Source: Chamaelirium japonicum
Lineage: Eukaryota > Streptophyta > Magnoliopsida > Liliales > Melanthiaceae
NCBI GenBank assembly: GCA_947650365.1
Contig: CANTAL010000095.1
Location: 868,001 to 932,000, forward strand
Direction: 5' to 3'
DNA: 64,000 nt
Made by a program: the position numbers and the translations under genes. Each line of letters starts with the position of its first letter. Positions within the stretch are counted from its first letter, which is position 1. Positions 28,901-43,104 of this stretch are shown piece by piece. The notes under the pieces are model-generated. The model searched no databases. It was not told the DNA's origin and worked only from the letters and a program-made list of their open reading frames with translations.

Positions 28901-31900
28901 TAGAATGGATCGTACGAATGAATTAGAATGGATCGTACGAAGGAATTAGAATGGATCGTACGAATGCGTACGATCCATTCTAATTCCTTCGTACGATCCA
29001 TTCTAATTCATTCGTACGATCCATTCTAATTCATTCATACAATCCAATCTAATTCTTTCACACGATCCATTCTAATTCATTCGTACGATCCATTCTAATT
29101 CATTCGTGCAATCCATTCTATTTCATTCGTACGATCCATTCTTACTCATTCGTACGATCCATTCTAATTCATTCACACGAATGCATCCACTCGTACGAAT
29201 GAATTAGAATAGATTGTACGAATGAATTAGAATGGATTGTACGAATGAATTAGAATGGATCATACGAAGGAATTAGAATAGATCATACGAATTAATTAGA
29301 ATGGATCGTACGAATGAATTAGAATAGATCGTACGAATGAATTAGAATGGATCGTACAAAGGAATTAGAATGGATCGTACGAATGAATTAGAATGGATAT
29401 ATTCGTGCAAATGAATTAGAATGATCGTATGAATGTATTAGAATGGATCGTATGAGTGAATTAGAATGGATCGCATGAATGAATTAGAATGGATCGTATG
29501 AATGAATTAGAATGGACACATTCGTGCGAATGAATTAGAATTGATCGTACGAATGAATTAGAATGGATCGTGCCAATGAATTAGAATGGATCGTACGAAT
29601 GAATTAGAATGGATCGTACGAATGAACTAGAATGGATACATTCGTGCGAATGAATTAGAATGGATCGTACGAATGAATTAGAATGGATCGTACGAATGAA
29701 TAAATTAGAATGGATTGTGGGAATGAATTAGAATGGATTGTACGAATGAATTAGAATGAATTAGCACAAATGAATTAGAATGGATACATTTGTACGATCC
29801 ATTCTAATTCATTCGTACAATCCATTCTATTTCATTAGTACGATCCATTCTTACTCATTCGTATGATCCATTCTAATTCATTCGCACGAATGTATCCATT
29901 CTTATTCATTCATACAATCCATTCTAATTCATTCCGTACCATCCATTCTAATTCATTCGCATGAATGTAACCATTCTAATTCATTCATTTGATCCATTCT
30001 AATTCATTCGTACGATCCATTCTAATTCATTCGTCCGAACCATTCTAATTCATTCGCTCGAATGTATCCATTCTAATTCATTCGTACGATCCATTCTAAT
30101 TCATTTGTACGATCCATTCTAATTCATTCGTAAGATCCATTCTAATTCAATCGTACGATCCATTCTAATTCATTCGTACGATCCATTCTAATCCATTCGT
30201 ACGATCCATTCTAATTCATTCGCATGAATGTAACCATTCTAATTCATTCATTTGATCCAATCTAATTCATTTGTACAATCTATTCTAATTCATTCGTACA
30301 TTCCATTCTAATTCATTCGTACGATCCATTCTAATTCATTCATCCGATCCATTCTAATTCATTCGCACGAATGTATCCATTCTAATACATTCGTACGATC
30401 CATTCTAATCCATTCTAATTCTTTCACAAAATCTATTCTAATTCATTCATACGATCCATTCTAATTCATTCACACGAATGTATCTATTCTAATTCATTCA
30501 TACGATCCATTCTATTCATTCGTACGATTCATTCTTACTCATTGGTACGATCCATTCTAATTCATTCGCACGATCCATTCTAATTCATTCGTACGATCCA
30601 TTCTAATTCATTCGTACGATCCATTCTAATTCATTCGTACGATCCATTCTAATTCATTCGTACGATCCATTCTAATTCATACGATTCAATCTAATTCATT
30701 CTAATTCGTACGATCCATTCTAATTCATTCGCATGAATGTAACCATTCTAATTCATTCATTTGATCCATTCTAATTCATTCGTATGATCCATTCTAATTC
30801 ATTCGTCCAATCCATTCTAATCCATTCACACGAATGTAACAATTCTAATTCATTCGTACGATTCATTCTAAATCATTCGTACGATCCATTATAATTCATT
30901 CGTAAGATCCATTCTAATTCATTCGTACGATCCATTCTAATTCATTCGTACGATCCATTCTAATTCATTCGCACGAATGTATCCATTCTAGTTCATTCGT
31001 ACGATCCATTCTAATTTATTCGTCCGATCCATTCTAATTCATTCGCACGAATGTATCCATTCTAATTCATTCGTACGATCCATTCTAATTCATTCGTACG
31101 ATCCATTCTAATTCATTCGTACGATCCATTCTAATTCATTCGTACGATCCATTCTTACTCATTCGTACGATCCATTCTTACTCATTCGTATGATCCATTC
31201 TAATTCATTCGCACGAATGTATCCATTCTAATTCATTCATACAATCTATTCTAATTCATTCCGTACGATCCATTCTAATTCATTTGTACGATCGTACGAA
31301 TGAATTAGAATGGATCGGATGAATGAATTAGAATGGATCATACAAATGAGTAAGAATGGATCGTACGAATGAAATAGAATGGATTGTACGAATGAATTAG
31401 AATGGATCGTGCGAATGAATTTGAATGGTTCGTACGAATGAATTAGAACGGATCGTGCTAATGAATTAGAATTGATCGTACGAATGAAATAGAATGGATT
31501 GTACGAATGATTTAGAATGGGTCGTACGAATGAATTAGAATGGATCGTACGAATGATTTAGAATGGATACATTCGTGCGAATGAATTAGAATGGATCATA
31601 CGAATGAGTAAGAATGGATCGTACGAATGAAATAGAATGGATTGTACGAATGAATTAGAATGGATTCGTACGAATGAATTAGAATGGATACATTCGTGCG
31701 AATGAATTAGAATGGATCGTACCAATGAGTAAGAATGGATCGTACGAATGAAATAGAATGGATTGTGCGAATGAATTAGAATGGATCGTACGAATGAATT
31801 AGAATGGATCGTGTGAAAGAATTAGAATGGATTGTATGAATGAATTAGAAAAGATCGTATGAATGAATTAGAATGGATCGTACGAATGAATTAGAATGGA

Positions 31901-32134
31901 TCGTACGAATGAATTAGAATGGATACATTCGTGCGAATGAATTAGAATGGATACATTCATGGGAAAGAATTAGAATAGATCGTATGAATGAATTAGAATG
32001 GATCCTATGAATGAATTAGATTGGATCGTGCGAATGAATTAGAATGGATCGTACGAATGAATTAGAATGGATCGTGCTAATGAATTAGAATTGATCGAAC
32101 GAATGAATTAGCATGGATCGTGCAAATGAATTAG

Positions 32135-32155
32135 AATGGAACGTACGATCTATTC
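32135..32155. other. Breakpoint of the 20.7-kb tandem duplication
   Basis: The end of copy 1 (GGAACGTACGA) is fused to the start of copy 2 (TACGATCTATTC). The five bases TACGA at 32144-32148 belong to both sides, matching 11410-11414 at the left end and 53488-53492 at the right end. A direct duplication with a short shared sequence explains this best. Because TACGA occurs in nearly every unit, its presence at the break is weak evidence on mechanism. Confidence 0.8.
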
Positions 32156-34863
32156 TAATTCATTCATACAATCCATTCTAATTCTTTCACATGATCCATT
32201 CTAATTCATTCGTACGATCCATTCTAATTCATTCGTACGATCCATTCTTACTCATTGGTACGTTCCATTCTAATTCATTCGCACGAATGTATCCATTCTA
32301 ATTCATTCGTACGAATCCATTCTAATTCAGTCGTACAATCCATTCTATTTCATTCGTACGATCCATTCTTACTCATTCGTATGATCCATTTTAATTCATT
32401 CGCACGAATGTATCCATTCTAAATCATTCGTACGATCCATTCTAATTCATTCGTACGATCCATTCTAAATAATTCGTACAATCCATTCTATTTCATTCGT
32501 ACGATCAATTCTAATTCATTAGCACGATCCATTCTAATTCATTCGTACGATCCATTCAAATTCATTCGCATGATCTATTCTAATTCATTCATACAATCTA
32601 TTCTATTTTATTTGTATGATCCATTCTTACTCATTCGTATGATCCATTCTAATTCATTCGCACGAATGTATCCATTCTAATCCATTCGTACGATCCATTC
32701 CAATCCATTCGTACGATCCATTCTAATTCATTCGCATGAATGTAACCATTCTAATTCATTCATTTGATCCATTCTAATTCATTCGTACGATCCATTCTAA
32801 TTCATTAGTCCGATCCATTCTAATTCATTCGCACAAATGTATCCATTCTAAACCATTCATATGATCCATTCTAATTTATTCGTACGATCCATTCTAATTC
32901 ATTCGTAAGATCCATTCTAATTCATTCGTACGATCCATTCTAATTCATTCGTACGATCCATTCTAATTCATTCGTAAGATCCATTCGAATTCATTCGTAC
33001 GATCCATTCTAATTCATTCGTTTGATCCATTGTAATTCATTCGCACGAATGTATCCATTCTAGTTCATTCGTACGATCCATTCTAATTCATTCGTACGAT
33101 CCATTCTAATTCATTTGCACGATCCATTCTAATTCATTCGTACGATCCATTCTAATTCATTCATACGATCCATTCTAATTCATTCGTACGATCCATTCTA
33201 ATTCATTCGCACAAATGTATCCATTCTAATTCATTCGTACGATCCATTCTAATTCATTCGCACGATCCATTCTAATTCATTCGTACGATCCATTCTAATT
33301 CTTTCACACGATCCATTCTAATTCATTCGTACGATCCATTCTAATTCATTCGCACGATCCATTCTAATTCATTCGTACGATCCATTCTAATTCATTCATA
33401 CGATCCATTCTAATTCATTCGTACGATCCATTCTAATTCATTCGCACAAATGTATCCATTCTAATTCATTCGTACGATCCATTCTAATTCATTCGCACGA
33501 TCCATTCTAAACATTCGTACGATCCATTCTAATTCATTCGCACGATCTGTTCTTATTCATTCGCACAGTCCATTCTAATTCATTCGCATGAATATATCCA
33601 TTCTAATTCGTTCGTATGATCCATTCTAATTCATTCGTACGATCCATTCTAATTCATTCGTATGATCCATTCTAATTAATTCGTATGATCCTTTCTAATT
33701 CATTCGTACGATCCATTCTAATTCATTCATACAATCTATTCTAATTCATTCGTACGATCCATTCTAATTCACTCATACGATCCATTCTAATACATTCATA
33801 TGATCCATTCTAATTCATTTGCACGAATATATCCATTCTAATTCATTTGTACGATCCATTCTAATTCCTTCGTACGATCCATTCTAATTCATTCGTACGA
33901 TCAATTCTAATTCATTCGTACGATCCATTCTAATTCATTCGTACGATCCATTCTAATTCCTTCGTACGATCCATTCTAATTCATTCGTACGATCCATTCT
34001 AATTCATTCGTACAATCTATTCTAATTCATTCGTACGAATGGATACATTCGTGTGAATGAATTAGAATGGATCGTACGAATGAGTAAGAATGGATCGTAC
34101 AAATGAAATAAAATGGATTGCCCGAATGAATTAGAATGGATCGTACAAATGAATTAGAATGGATTGTGTGAAAGAATTAGAATGGATCGTACGAATGAAT
34201 TAGAATGGATCGTGCGAATGAATTAGAATAGATCGTACGAATGAATTAGAATGGATCGTCTGAAGGAATTCGAATGGATCGTACGAATGAATTAGAATGG
34301 ATATATTCGTGCAAATGAATTAGAATGGATCATACGAATGAGTAAGAATGGATCATATGAATGAAATAGAATAGATTGTACGAATGAATTAGAATGGATC
34401 CTACGAATGAATTAGAATAGATCGTGTGAAAGAATTAGAATGGATTGTATGAATGAATTAGAATGGATCGTACGAATGAATTAGAATGGATCGTACGAAG
34501 GAATTAGAATGGATCGTGCGAATGAATTAGAATGGATCGTACGAATGAATCAGAATAGATCGTACGAATGAATTAGAATGGATCGTACGAAGGAATTAGA
34601 ATGGATCGTACAAATGAATTAGAATGGATATATTCGTGCAAATGAATTAGAATGGATCGTATGAATGTATTAGAATGGATCGTACGAATGAATTAGAATG
34701 GATCGTGTGAAAGAATTAGAATGGATCATACGAATGAATTAGAACGGATCGTGCGAATGAATTAGAATGGATCGTACGAATGAATTAGAATGGATACATT
34801 TGTGCGAATGAATTAGAATGGATCGTACGGATGAATTAGAAAGGATCGTATGAATGAATTAGA

Positions 34864-36784
34864 ATGGATACATTCGTGCGAATGAATTAGAATGGATCGG
34901 ACGAATGAATTAGAATGGATCATACGAATAAATTAGAATGGATCAAATGAATGAATTAGAATGGTTACATTCATGCGAATGAATTAGAACGGATCGTACG
35001 AATGGATTAGAATGGATCGTACGAATGGATTAGAATGGAGACATTCGAGCGAATGAATTAAAATGGATCGTACGAATGAATTAGAATGGATCGTACGAAT
35101 GGATTAGAATGGATCCTACGAATGGATTAGAATTGATACCTTTGTGCATTTGAATTAGAATGGATCGTACGAATGAATTAGAATGGATCATATTAATGAA
35201 TTAGAATGGATCGTACGAATGAATTAGAATGGATACATTCGTGCACGATCCATTCTAATTCATTCCTACGAATGTATCCATTCTAATTCATTCGTACGAT
35301 CCATTCTAATTCATTCGTACGATCCATTCTAATTTATTCGTAAGATCCATTCTAATTCATTCGTACGATCCATTCTAATTCATTCATACAATCTATTCTA
35401 ATTCTTTCGGACGATCCATTCTAATTCATTCGCACGATCAATTCTAATTCATTCGTACGATCCATTCTAATTCATTCGTACGATCCATTCTAATTCATTC
35501 GTCCGATCCATTCTAATTCATTCGCACGAATGTATCCATTCTAAATCATTCGTACGATCCATTCTAATTCATTCGTACGATCCATTCTAATTCATTTGTA
35601 AGATCCATTCTAATTCATTCGTACGATCCATTCTAATTCATTCGTACGATCCATTCTAATTCATTCGCACGAATGTATCCATTCTAGTTCATTCGTACGA
35701 TCTATTCTAATTCATTCGTACGATCCATTCTAATTCATTCGCACGATCCATTCTAATTCATTCGTACGATCCATTCTAATTCATTCATACGATCCATTCT
35801 AATTCATTCGTATGATCCATTCTAATTCATTCACACAATTGTATCCATTCTAATTCATTCGTACGATCCATTCTTATTCATTCGCACGATCCAATCTTAC
35901 TCATTCGTATGATCCATTCTAATTCATTCGGACGAATGTATACATTCTAATTTATTCGTACGATCCATTCTAATTCATTCGTACGATCCATTCTAATTCA
36001 TTCGTAAGATCGAATGGATCGTACGAATTAATTAGAATGGATCGTACGAATGAATTAGAATGGAGCGTACGAATGAATTAGAATGGATACATTCGTGCAA
36101 ATGAATTAGAATGGATACATTCGTGCGAAAGAATTAGAATAGATAGTATGAATGAATTAGAATGGATCCTATAAATGAATTAGAATGGATCGTGCGAATG
36201 AATTAGAATGGATCATACGAATGAATTAGAATGGATCGTGTGAAAGAATTAGAATGGATCGTACGAATGAATTAGAATGGATCGTGCGAATAAATTAGAA
36301 TGGATCGCACGAATGAATTAGAATGGATACATTTGTGCGAATGAATTAAAATGGATCGTACGAATGAATTAGAATGGATCGTGCTAATGAATTAGAATTG
36401 ATTGAACGAATGAATTAGCATGGATCGGGCTAATGAATTAGAATAGATCGTACGAATGAATTAGAATGGATCGTACGAATGAATTAGAATGGATCGTATG
36501 AATGAATTAGAATGGATACATTTGTGCGAATGAATAAGAATGGATCGTACGAATGAATTAGAATGGATCGTATGAATGAATTAGAATGGATCGTGCGAAT
36601 GAATTCGAATGGATCGTACGAATTCATTCTAATTCATTCATACAATCCATTCTAATTCTTTCACACGATCCATTCTAATTCATTCATACGTTCCATTCTA
36701 ATTCATTAGCACGATCCATGCTAATTCATTCGTTCGATCAATTCTAATTCATTAGCAAGATCCATTCTAATTCATTCGTACGAT
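34864..36784. repeat. 1.8-kb composite module, copy 2a
   Basis: This is the copy-2 counterpart of 14130-15930. It keeps the 120-bp stretch missing there, so the loss happened in copy 1 after the 20-kb duplication, or the stretch was restored here by exchange with another member (inference). The forward-to-reverse switch TAAGATCGAATGG is at 36005. Confidence 0.8.
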
Positions 36785-39599
36785 CCATTCTAATTCATTC
36801 GCACGATCCATTCTAATTCATTCATAGGATCCATTCTAATTCATTCGTACGATCCATTCTTATTCATTCGCACAAATGTATCCATTGTAATTCATTCATA
36901 CGATAATTCATTCGTACGATCCATTCTAATTCATTCGTACGATCTATTCTAATTCATTAGCACGATCCATGCTAATTCATTCGTTCAATCAATTCTAATT
37001 CATTAGCACGATCCATTCTAATTCATTCGTACGATCCATTCTAATTCATTCGCACAAATGTATCCATTCTAATTCATTCGTACGATCCATTCTAATTTAT
37101 TCGCATGATCCATTCTAATTCATTCGTACGATCCATTCTAATTCTTTCCCACGATCCATTCTAATTCATTCGTACGATCCATTCTAATTCATTCGCACGA
37201 TCCATTCTAATTCATTCATAGGATCCATTCTAATTTATTCATACGATCTATTCTAATTCTTTCGCACGAATGTATCCATTCTAATTCATTTGCACGAATG
37301 TATCCATTCTAATTCATTCGTACGCTCCATTCTAATTCATTCGTACGATCCATTCTAATTAATTCGTACGATCCATTCGATCTTACGAATGAATTAGAAT
37401 GGATCGTACGAATGAATTAGAATGGATCGTACGAATAAATTAGAATGTATACATTCGTCCGAATGAATTAGAATGGATCATACGAATGAGTAAGATTGGA
37501 TCGTGCGAATGAATTAGAATGGATCGTACGAATGAATTAGAATGGATACAATTGTGTGATTGAATTAGAATGGATCATACGAATGAATTAGAATGGATCG
37601 TATGAATGAATTAGAATGGATCGTACGAATGAATTAGAATGGATCGTGCGAATGAATTAGAATGGATCGTACGAATGAATTAGAATAGATCGTACGAATG
37701 AACTAGAATGGATACATTCATGCGAATGAATTAGAATGGATCGTACGAATGAATTAGAATGGATCGTACGAATGAATTAGAATGGATCTTACAAATGAAT
37801 TAGAATGGATCGTACGAATGATTTAGAATGTATACATTCGTGCGAATGAATTAGAATGGATCGGATGAATGAATTAGAATGGATCGTACGAATGAATTAG
37901 AATGGATCGTACGAATGAATTAGAATTGATCGTGCGAATGAATTAGAATGGATCGTGCGAAAGAATTAGAATAGATTGTATGAATGAATTAGAATGGATC
38001 GTACGAATGAATTAGAATGGATCTTACGAATAAATTAGAATGGATCGTACGAATGAATTAGAATGGATCGTGCACGAATGTATCCATTCTAATTCATTCG
38101 TACGATCCATTCTAATTCATTAATATGATCCATTCTAATTCATTCGTACGATCCATTCTAATTCAAATGCACAAAGGTATCCATTCTAATCCATTCGTAG
38201 GATCCATTCTAATCCATTCGTACGATCCATTCTAATTCATTCGTACGATCCATTTTAATTCATTCGCTCGAATGTCTCCATTCTAATCCATTCGTACGAT
38301 CCATTCTAATCTATTCGTACGATCCGTTCTAATTCATTCGCATGAATGTAACCATTCTAATTCATTCATTTGATCCATTCTAATTTATTCGTATGATCCA
38401 TTCTAATTCATTCGTCCGATCCATTCTAATTCATTCGCACGAATGTATCCATTCTAATTCATTCATACGATCCTTTCTAATTCATCCGTACGATCCATTC
38501 TAATTCATTCGCACAAATGTATCCATTCTAATTCATTCGTACGATCCATTCTAATTCATTCGCACGATCCGTTCTAATTCATTCGTATGATCCATTCTAA
38601 TTCTTTCACACGATCCATTCTAATTCATTCGTACGATCCATTCTAATACATTCATACGATCCATTCTAATTCATTTGCACGAATATATCCATTCTAATTC
38701 ATTCGTACGATCCATTCTAATTCCTTCGTACGATCCATTCTAATTCATTCGTACGATCTATTCTGATTCATTCGTACGATCCATTCTAATTCATTCGCAC
38801 GATCCATTATAATTCCTTCGTACGATCCATTCTAATTCATTCGTACGATCCATTCTAATTCATTCATACAATCCATTCTAATTCTTTCACACGATCTATT
38901 CTAATTCATTCGTAGGATCCATTCTAATTCATTCGTACAATCTATTCTATTTCATTCGTATGATCCATTCTTACTCATTCGTATGATCCATTCTAATTCA
39001 TTTGCACGAATATATCCATTCTAATTCATTCGTACGATCCATTCGAATTCCTTCAGACGATCCATTCTAATTCATTCGTGCGATCTATTCTAATTCATTC
39101 GCACGATCCATTCTAATTCATTCGTACGATCCATTCTAATTCTTTCACACAATCCATTCTAATTCATTTGTACGATCCATTCTAATTCATTCGGGCAATC
39201 CATTTTATTTCATTTGTACGATCCATTCTTACTCATTCGTACGATCCATTCTAATTCATTCACACGAATGTATCCATTCGTACGAATGAATTATTATAGA
39301 TTGTACGAATGAATTAGAATGGATCGTACGAATGAATTAGAATGGATCGTACGAAGGAATTAGAATGGATCGTACGAATGAATTAGAATGGATCGTACGA
39401 ATGAATTAGAATTGATCGTACGAATGAATTAGAATGGATCGTACGAAGGAATTAGAATGGATCGTACAAATGAATTAGAATGGATATATTCTCGCAAATG
39501 AATTAGAATGGATCGTATGAATGTATTAGAATGGATCGTATGAGTGAATTAGAATGGATCGTACGAATGAATTAGAATGGATCGTACGAACGAATTAGA

Positions 39600-40211
39600 A
39601 TGGATCGTACGAATGAATTAGAATGGATCGTACGAACGAATTAGAATGGATATATTCATGCGAATGAATTAGAATGGACTGTGCGAATGAATAAGAACAG
39701 ATCGTGCGAATGAATTAGAATGGATCGTACGAATGTTTAGAATGGATCGTGCGAATGAATTAGAATGGATCGTACGAATGAATTAGAATGGATACATTTG
39801 TGCGAATGAATTAGAATGGATCGTACGAATGAATTAGAATGGATCGTATGAATGAATTAGAATGGATCGTACGAATGAATTAGAATGGATCGTGCGAATG
39901 AATTAGAATGGATCGTACGAATGAATTAGAATGGATCGTGTGAAAGAATTAGAATGGATCGTACGAATGAATTAGAATGGATCGTGCGAATGAATTAGAA
40001 TGGATCGTACGAATGAATTAGAATGGATACATTTGTGCGAATGAATTAGAATGGGTCGTACGAATGAATTAGAATGGATCGTATGAATGAATTAGAATGG
40101 ATCGTACGAATAAATTAGAATAGATTGTATGAATGAATTAGAATGGATCGTACGAATGAATTAGAATGGCTCATACGAATTAATTAGAATGGATCATACG
40201 AATGAATTAGA
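39600..40211 (-). repeat. 612-bp tandem duplication, first member (copy 2 only)
   Basis: The marker TATATTCATGCG lies at 39651 and again at 40263, exactly 612 bases apart, while copy 1 has it once (18896). The unit also holds the shortened repeat GAATGTTTAGAATGG (one base missing), which appears twice here and once in copy 1 (near 18978). The length equals 23 x 23 + 3 x 28 - 1, consistent with a duplication of whole units containing that one-base-short unit. Exact ends cannot be fixed within the repeat. Confidence 0.85.
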
Positions 40212-40823
40212 ATGGATCGTACGAATGAATTAGAATGGATCGTACGAACGAATTAGAATGGATATATTCATGCGAATGAATTAGAATGGACTGTGCGAAT
40301 GAATAAGAACAGATCGTGCGAATGAATTAGAATGGATCGTACGAATGTTTAGAATGGATCGTGCGAATGAATTAGAATGGATCGTACGAATGAATTAGAA
40401 TGGATACATTTGTGCGAATGAATTAGAATGGATCGTACGAATGAATTAGAATGGATCGTATGAATGAATTAGAATGGATCGTACGAATGAATTAGAATGG
40501 ATCGTGCGAATGAATTAGAATGGATCGTACGAATGAATTAGAATGGATCGTGTGAAAGAATTAGAATGGATCGTACGAATGAATTAGAATGGATCGTGCG
40601 AATGAATTAGAATGGATCGTACGAATGAATTAGAATGGATACATTTGTGCGAATGAATTAGAATGGGTCGTACGAATGAATTAGAATGGATCGTATGAAT
40701 GAATTAGAATGGATCGTACGAATGAATCAAAATGGATCGTGCAAATGAATTAGAATGGATCGTACGAATGAATTAGAATGGATCGTACGAATGAACTAGA
40801 ATGGATACATTCGTGCGAATGAA
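40212..40823 (-). repeat. 612-bp tandem duplication, second member
   Basis: Upstream of its TATATTCATG marker this member keeps the copy-1-like units GGCTCATACGAATTAATTAG, which the first member lacks. From here rightwards copy 2 is shifted 21,367 relative to copy 1, against 20,755 before the duplication. Confidence 0.82.
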
Positions 40824-41183
40824 TTACAATGGATCAAACGAATGAATTAGAATGGATCGTACGAATGAATTCGAATGGATCTTACGAATGAATTAGAATG
40901 GATCGTACGAATGAATTAGAATGGATCGTACGAATGAATTAGAATGGATCTTACGAATGAATTAGAATGGATCGTACGAATAAATTAGAATGGATCATAT
41001 GAATGGTTTAGAATGGATACATTCGTGCGAATGAATTAGAATGGATCGGACTAATGAATTAGAATGGATCGTACGAATGAATTAGAATGGATCAAATGAA
41101 TGAATTAGAATAGTTACATTCATGCGAATGAATTAGAATGGATCGTAAGAATGGATTAGAATGGATCGTACGAATGAATTAGA

Positions 41184-43104
41184 ATGGATACATTCGTGCG
41201 AATGAATTAGAATGGATCGGACGAATGAATTAGAATGGATCATACGAATAAATTAGAATGGATCAAATGAATGAATTAGAATGGTTACATTCATGCGAAT
41301 GAATTAGAACGGATCGTACGAATGGATTAGAATGGATCGTACGAATGGATTAGAATGGAGACATTCGAGCGAATGAATTAAAATGGATCGTACGAATGAA
41401 TTAGAATGGATCGTACGAATGGATTAGAATGGATCCTACGAATGGATTAGAATGGATACCTTTGTGCATTTGAATTAGAATGGATCATACGAATGAATTA
41501 GAATGGATCATATTAATGAATTAGAATGGATCATACGAATGAATTAGAATGGATACATTCATGCACGATCCATTCTAATTCATTCCTACGAATGTATCCA
41601 TTCTAATTCATTCGTACGATCCATTCTAATTCATTCGTATGATCCATTCTAATTTATTCGTAAGATCCATTCTAATTCATTCGTACGATCCATTCTAATT
41701 TATTCATACAATCTATTCTAATTCTTTCGCACGATCCATTCTAATTCATTCGCATGATCAATTCTAATTCATTCGTACGATCCATTCTAATTCATTCGTA
41801 CGATCCATTCTAATTCATTCGTCCGATCCATTCTAATTCATTCGCACGAATGTATCCATTCTAAATCATTCGTACGATCCATTCTAATTCATTCGTCCGA
41901 TCCATTCTAATTCATTTGTAAGATCCATTCTAATTCATTCGTACGATCCATTCTAATTCATTCGTACGATCCATTCTAATTCATTCGCACGAATGTATCC
42001 ATTCTAGTTCATTCGTACGATCTATTCTAATTCATTCGTACGATCCATTCTAATTCATTCGCACGATCCATTCTAATTCATTCGTACGATCCATTCTAAT
42101 TCATTCATACGATCCATTCTAATTCATTCGTATGATCCATTCTAATTCATTCACACAATTGTATCCATTCTAATTCATTCGTACGATCCATTCTAATTCA
42201 TTCGCACGATCCAATCTTACTCATTCGTATGATCCATTCTAATTCATTCGGACGAATGTATACATTCTAATTTATTCGTACGATCCATTCTAATTCATTC
42301 GTACGATCCATTCTAATTCATTCGTAAGATCGAATGGATCGTACGAATTAATTAGAATGGATCGTACGAATGAATTAGAATGGAGCGTACGAATGAATTA
42401 GAATGGATACATTCGTGCAAATGAATTAGAATGGATACATTCGTGTGAAAGAATTAGAATAGATCGTATGAATGAATTAGAATGGATCCTATGAATGAAT
42501 TAGAATGGATCGTGCGAATGAATTAGAATGGATCGTACGAATGAATTAGAATGGATCATGTGAAAGAATTAGAATGGATCATATGAATGAATTAGAATGG
42601 ATCGTGCGAATAAATTAGAATGGATCGTACGAATGAATTAGAATGGATACATTTGTGCGAATGAATTAGAATGGATCGTACGAATGAATTAGAATGGATC
42701 GTGCTAATGAATTAGACTTGATTGAACGAATGAATTAGCATGGATCGTGCTAATGAATTCGAATAGATCGTACGAATGAATTAGAATGGATCGTACGAAT
42801 GAATTAGAATGGATCGTATGAATGAATTAGAATGGATACATTTGTGCGAATGAATAAGAATGGATCGTACGAATGAATTAGAATGGATCGTATGAATGAA
42901 TTAGAATGGATCGTGCGAATGAATTCGAATGGATCGTACGAATTCATTCTAATTCATTCATACAATCCATTCTAATTCTTTCACACGATCCATTCTAATT
43001 CATTCATACGTTCCATTCTAATTCATTAGCACGATCCATGCTAATTCATTCGTTCAATCAATTCTAATTCATTAGCACGATCCATTCTAATTCATTCGTA
43101 CGAT
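41184..43104. repeat. 1.8-kb composite module, copy 2b
   Basis: This is the copy-2 counterpart of 19817-21737, with the reverse-to-forward switch at 41565 and the forward-to-reverse switch near 42331. It agrees with copy 1b at private variants such as the CTTGATTGAACG unit near 42716 (21349 in copy 1b). Confidence 0.8.

Larger units (their letters stand above)
11410..32143. repeat. Higher-order repeat unit, copy 1 (20,734 bp)
   Basis: This stretch is followed directly by a second copy. The match begins at TACGATCTATTC (11410) and the last shared bases are GGAACGTACGA (ending near 32148). Forward blocks: 11410-13300, 14511-15156, 15771-16530, 17250-18457, 20198-20964, 21578-22192, 22398-24080, 24744-26277, 26483-28079, 28967-29194 and 29791-31291. 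The intervening blocks are reverse, the last being 31292-32144. Compared with copy 2 it lacks 120 bp (4 x 23 + 28) near 14.7 kb and lacks the 612-bp tandem duplication. Boundaries are good to about 5 bp because the junction shares TACGA. Confidence 0.9.
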
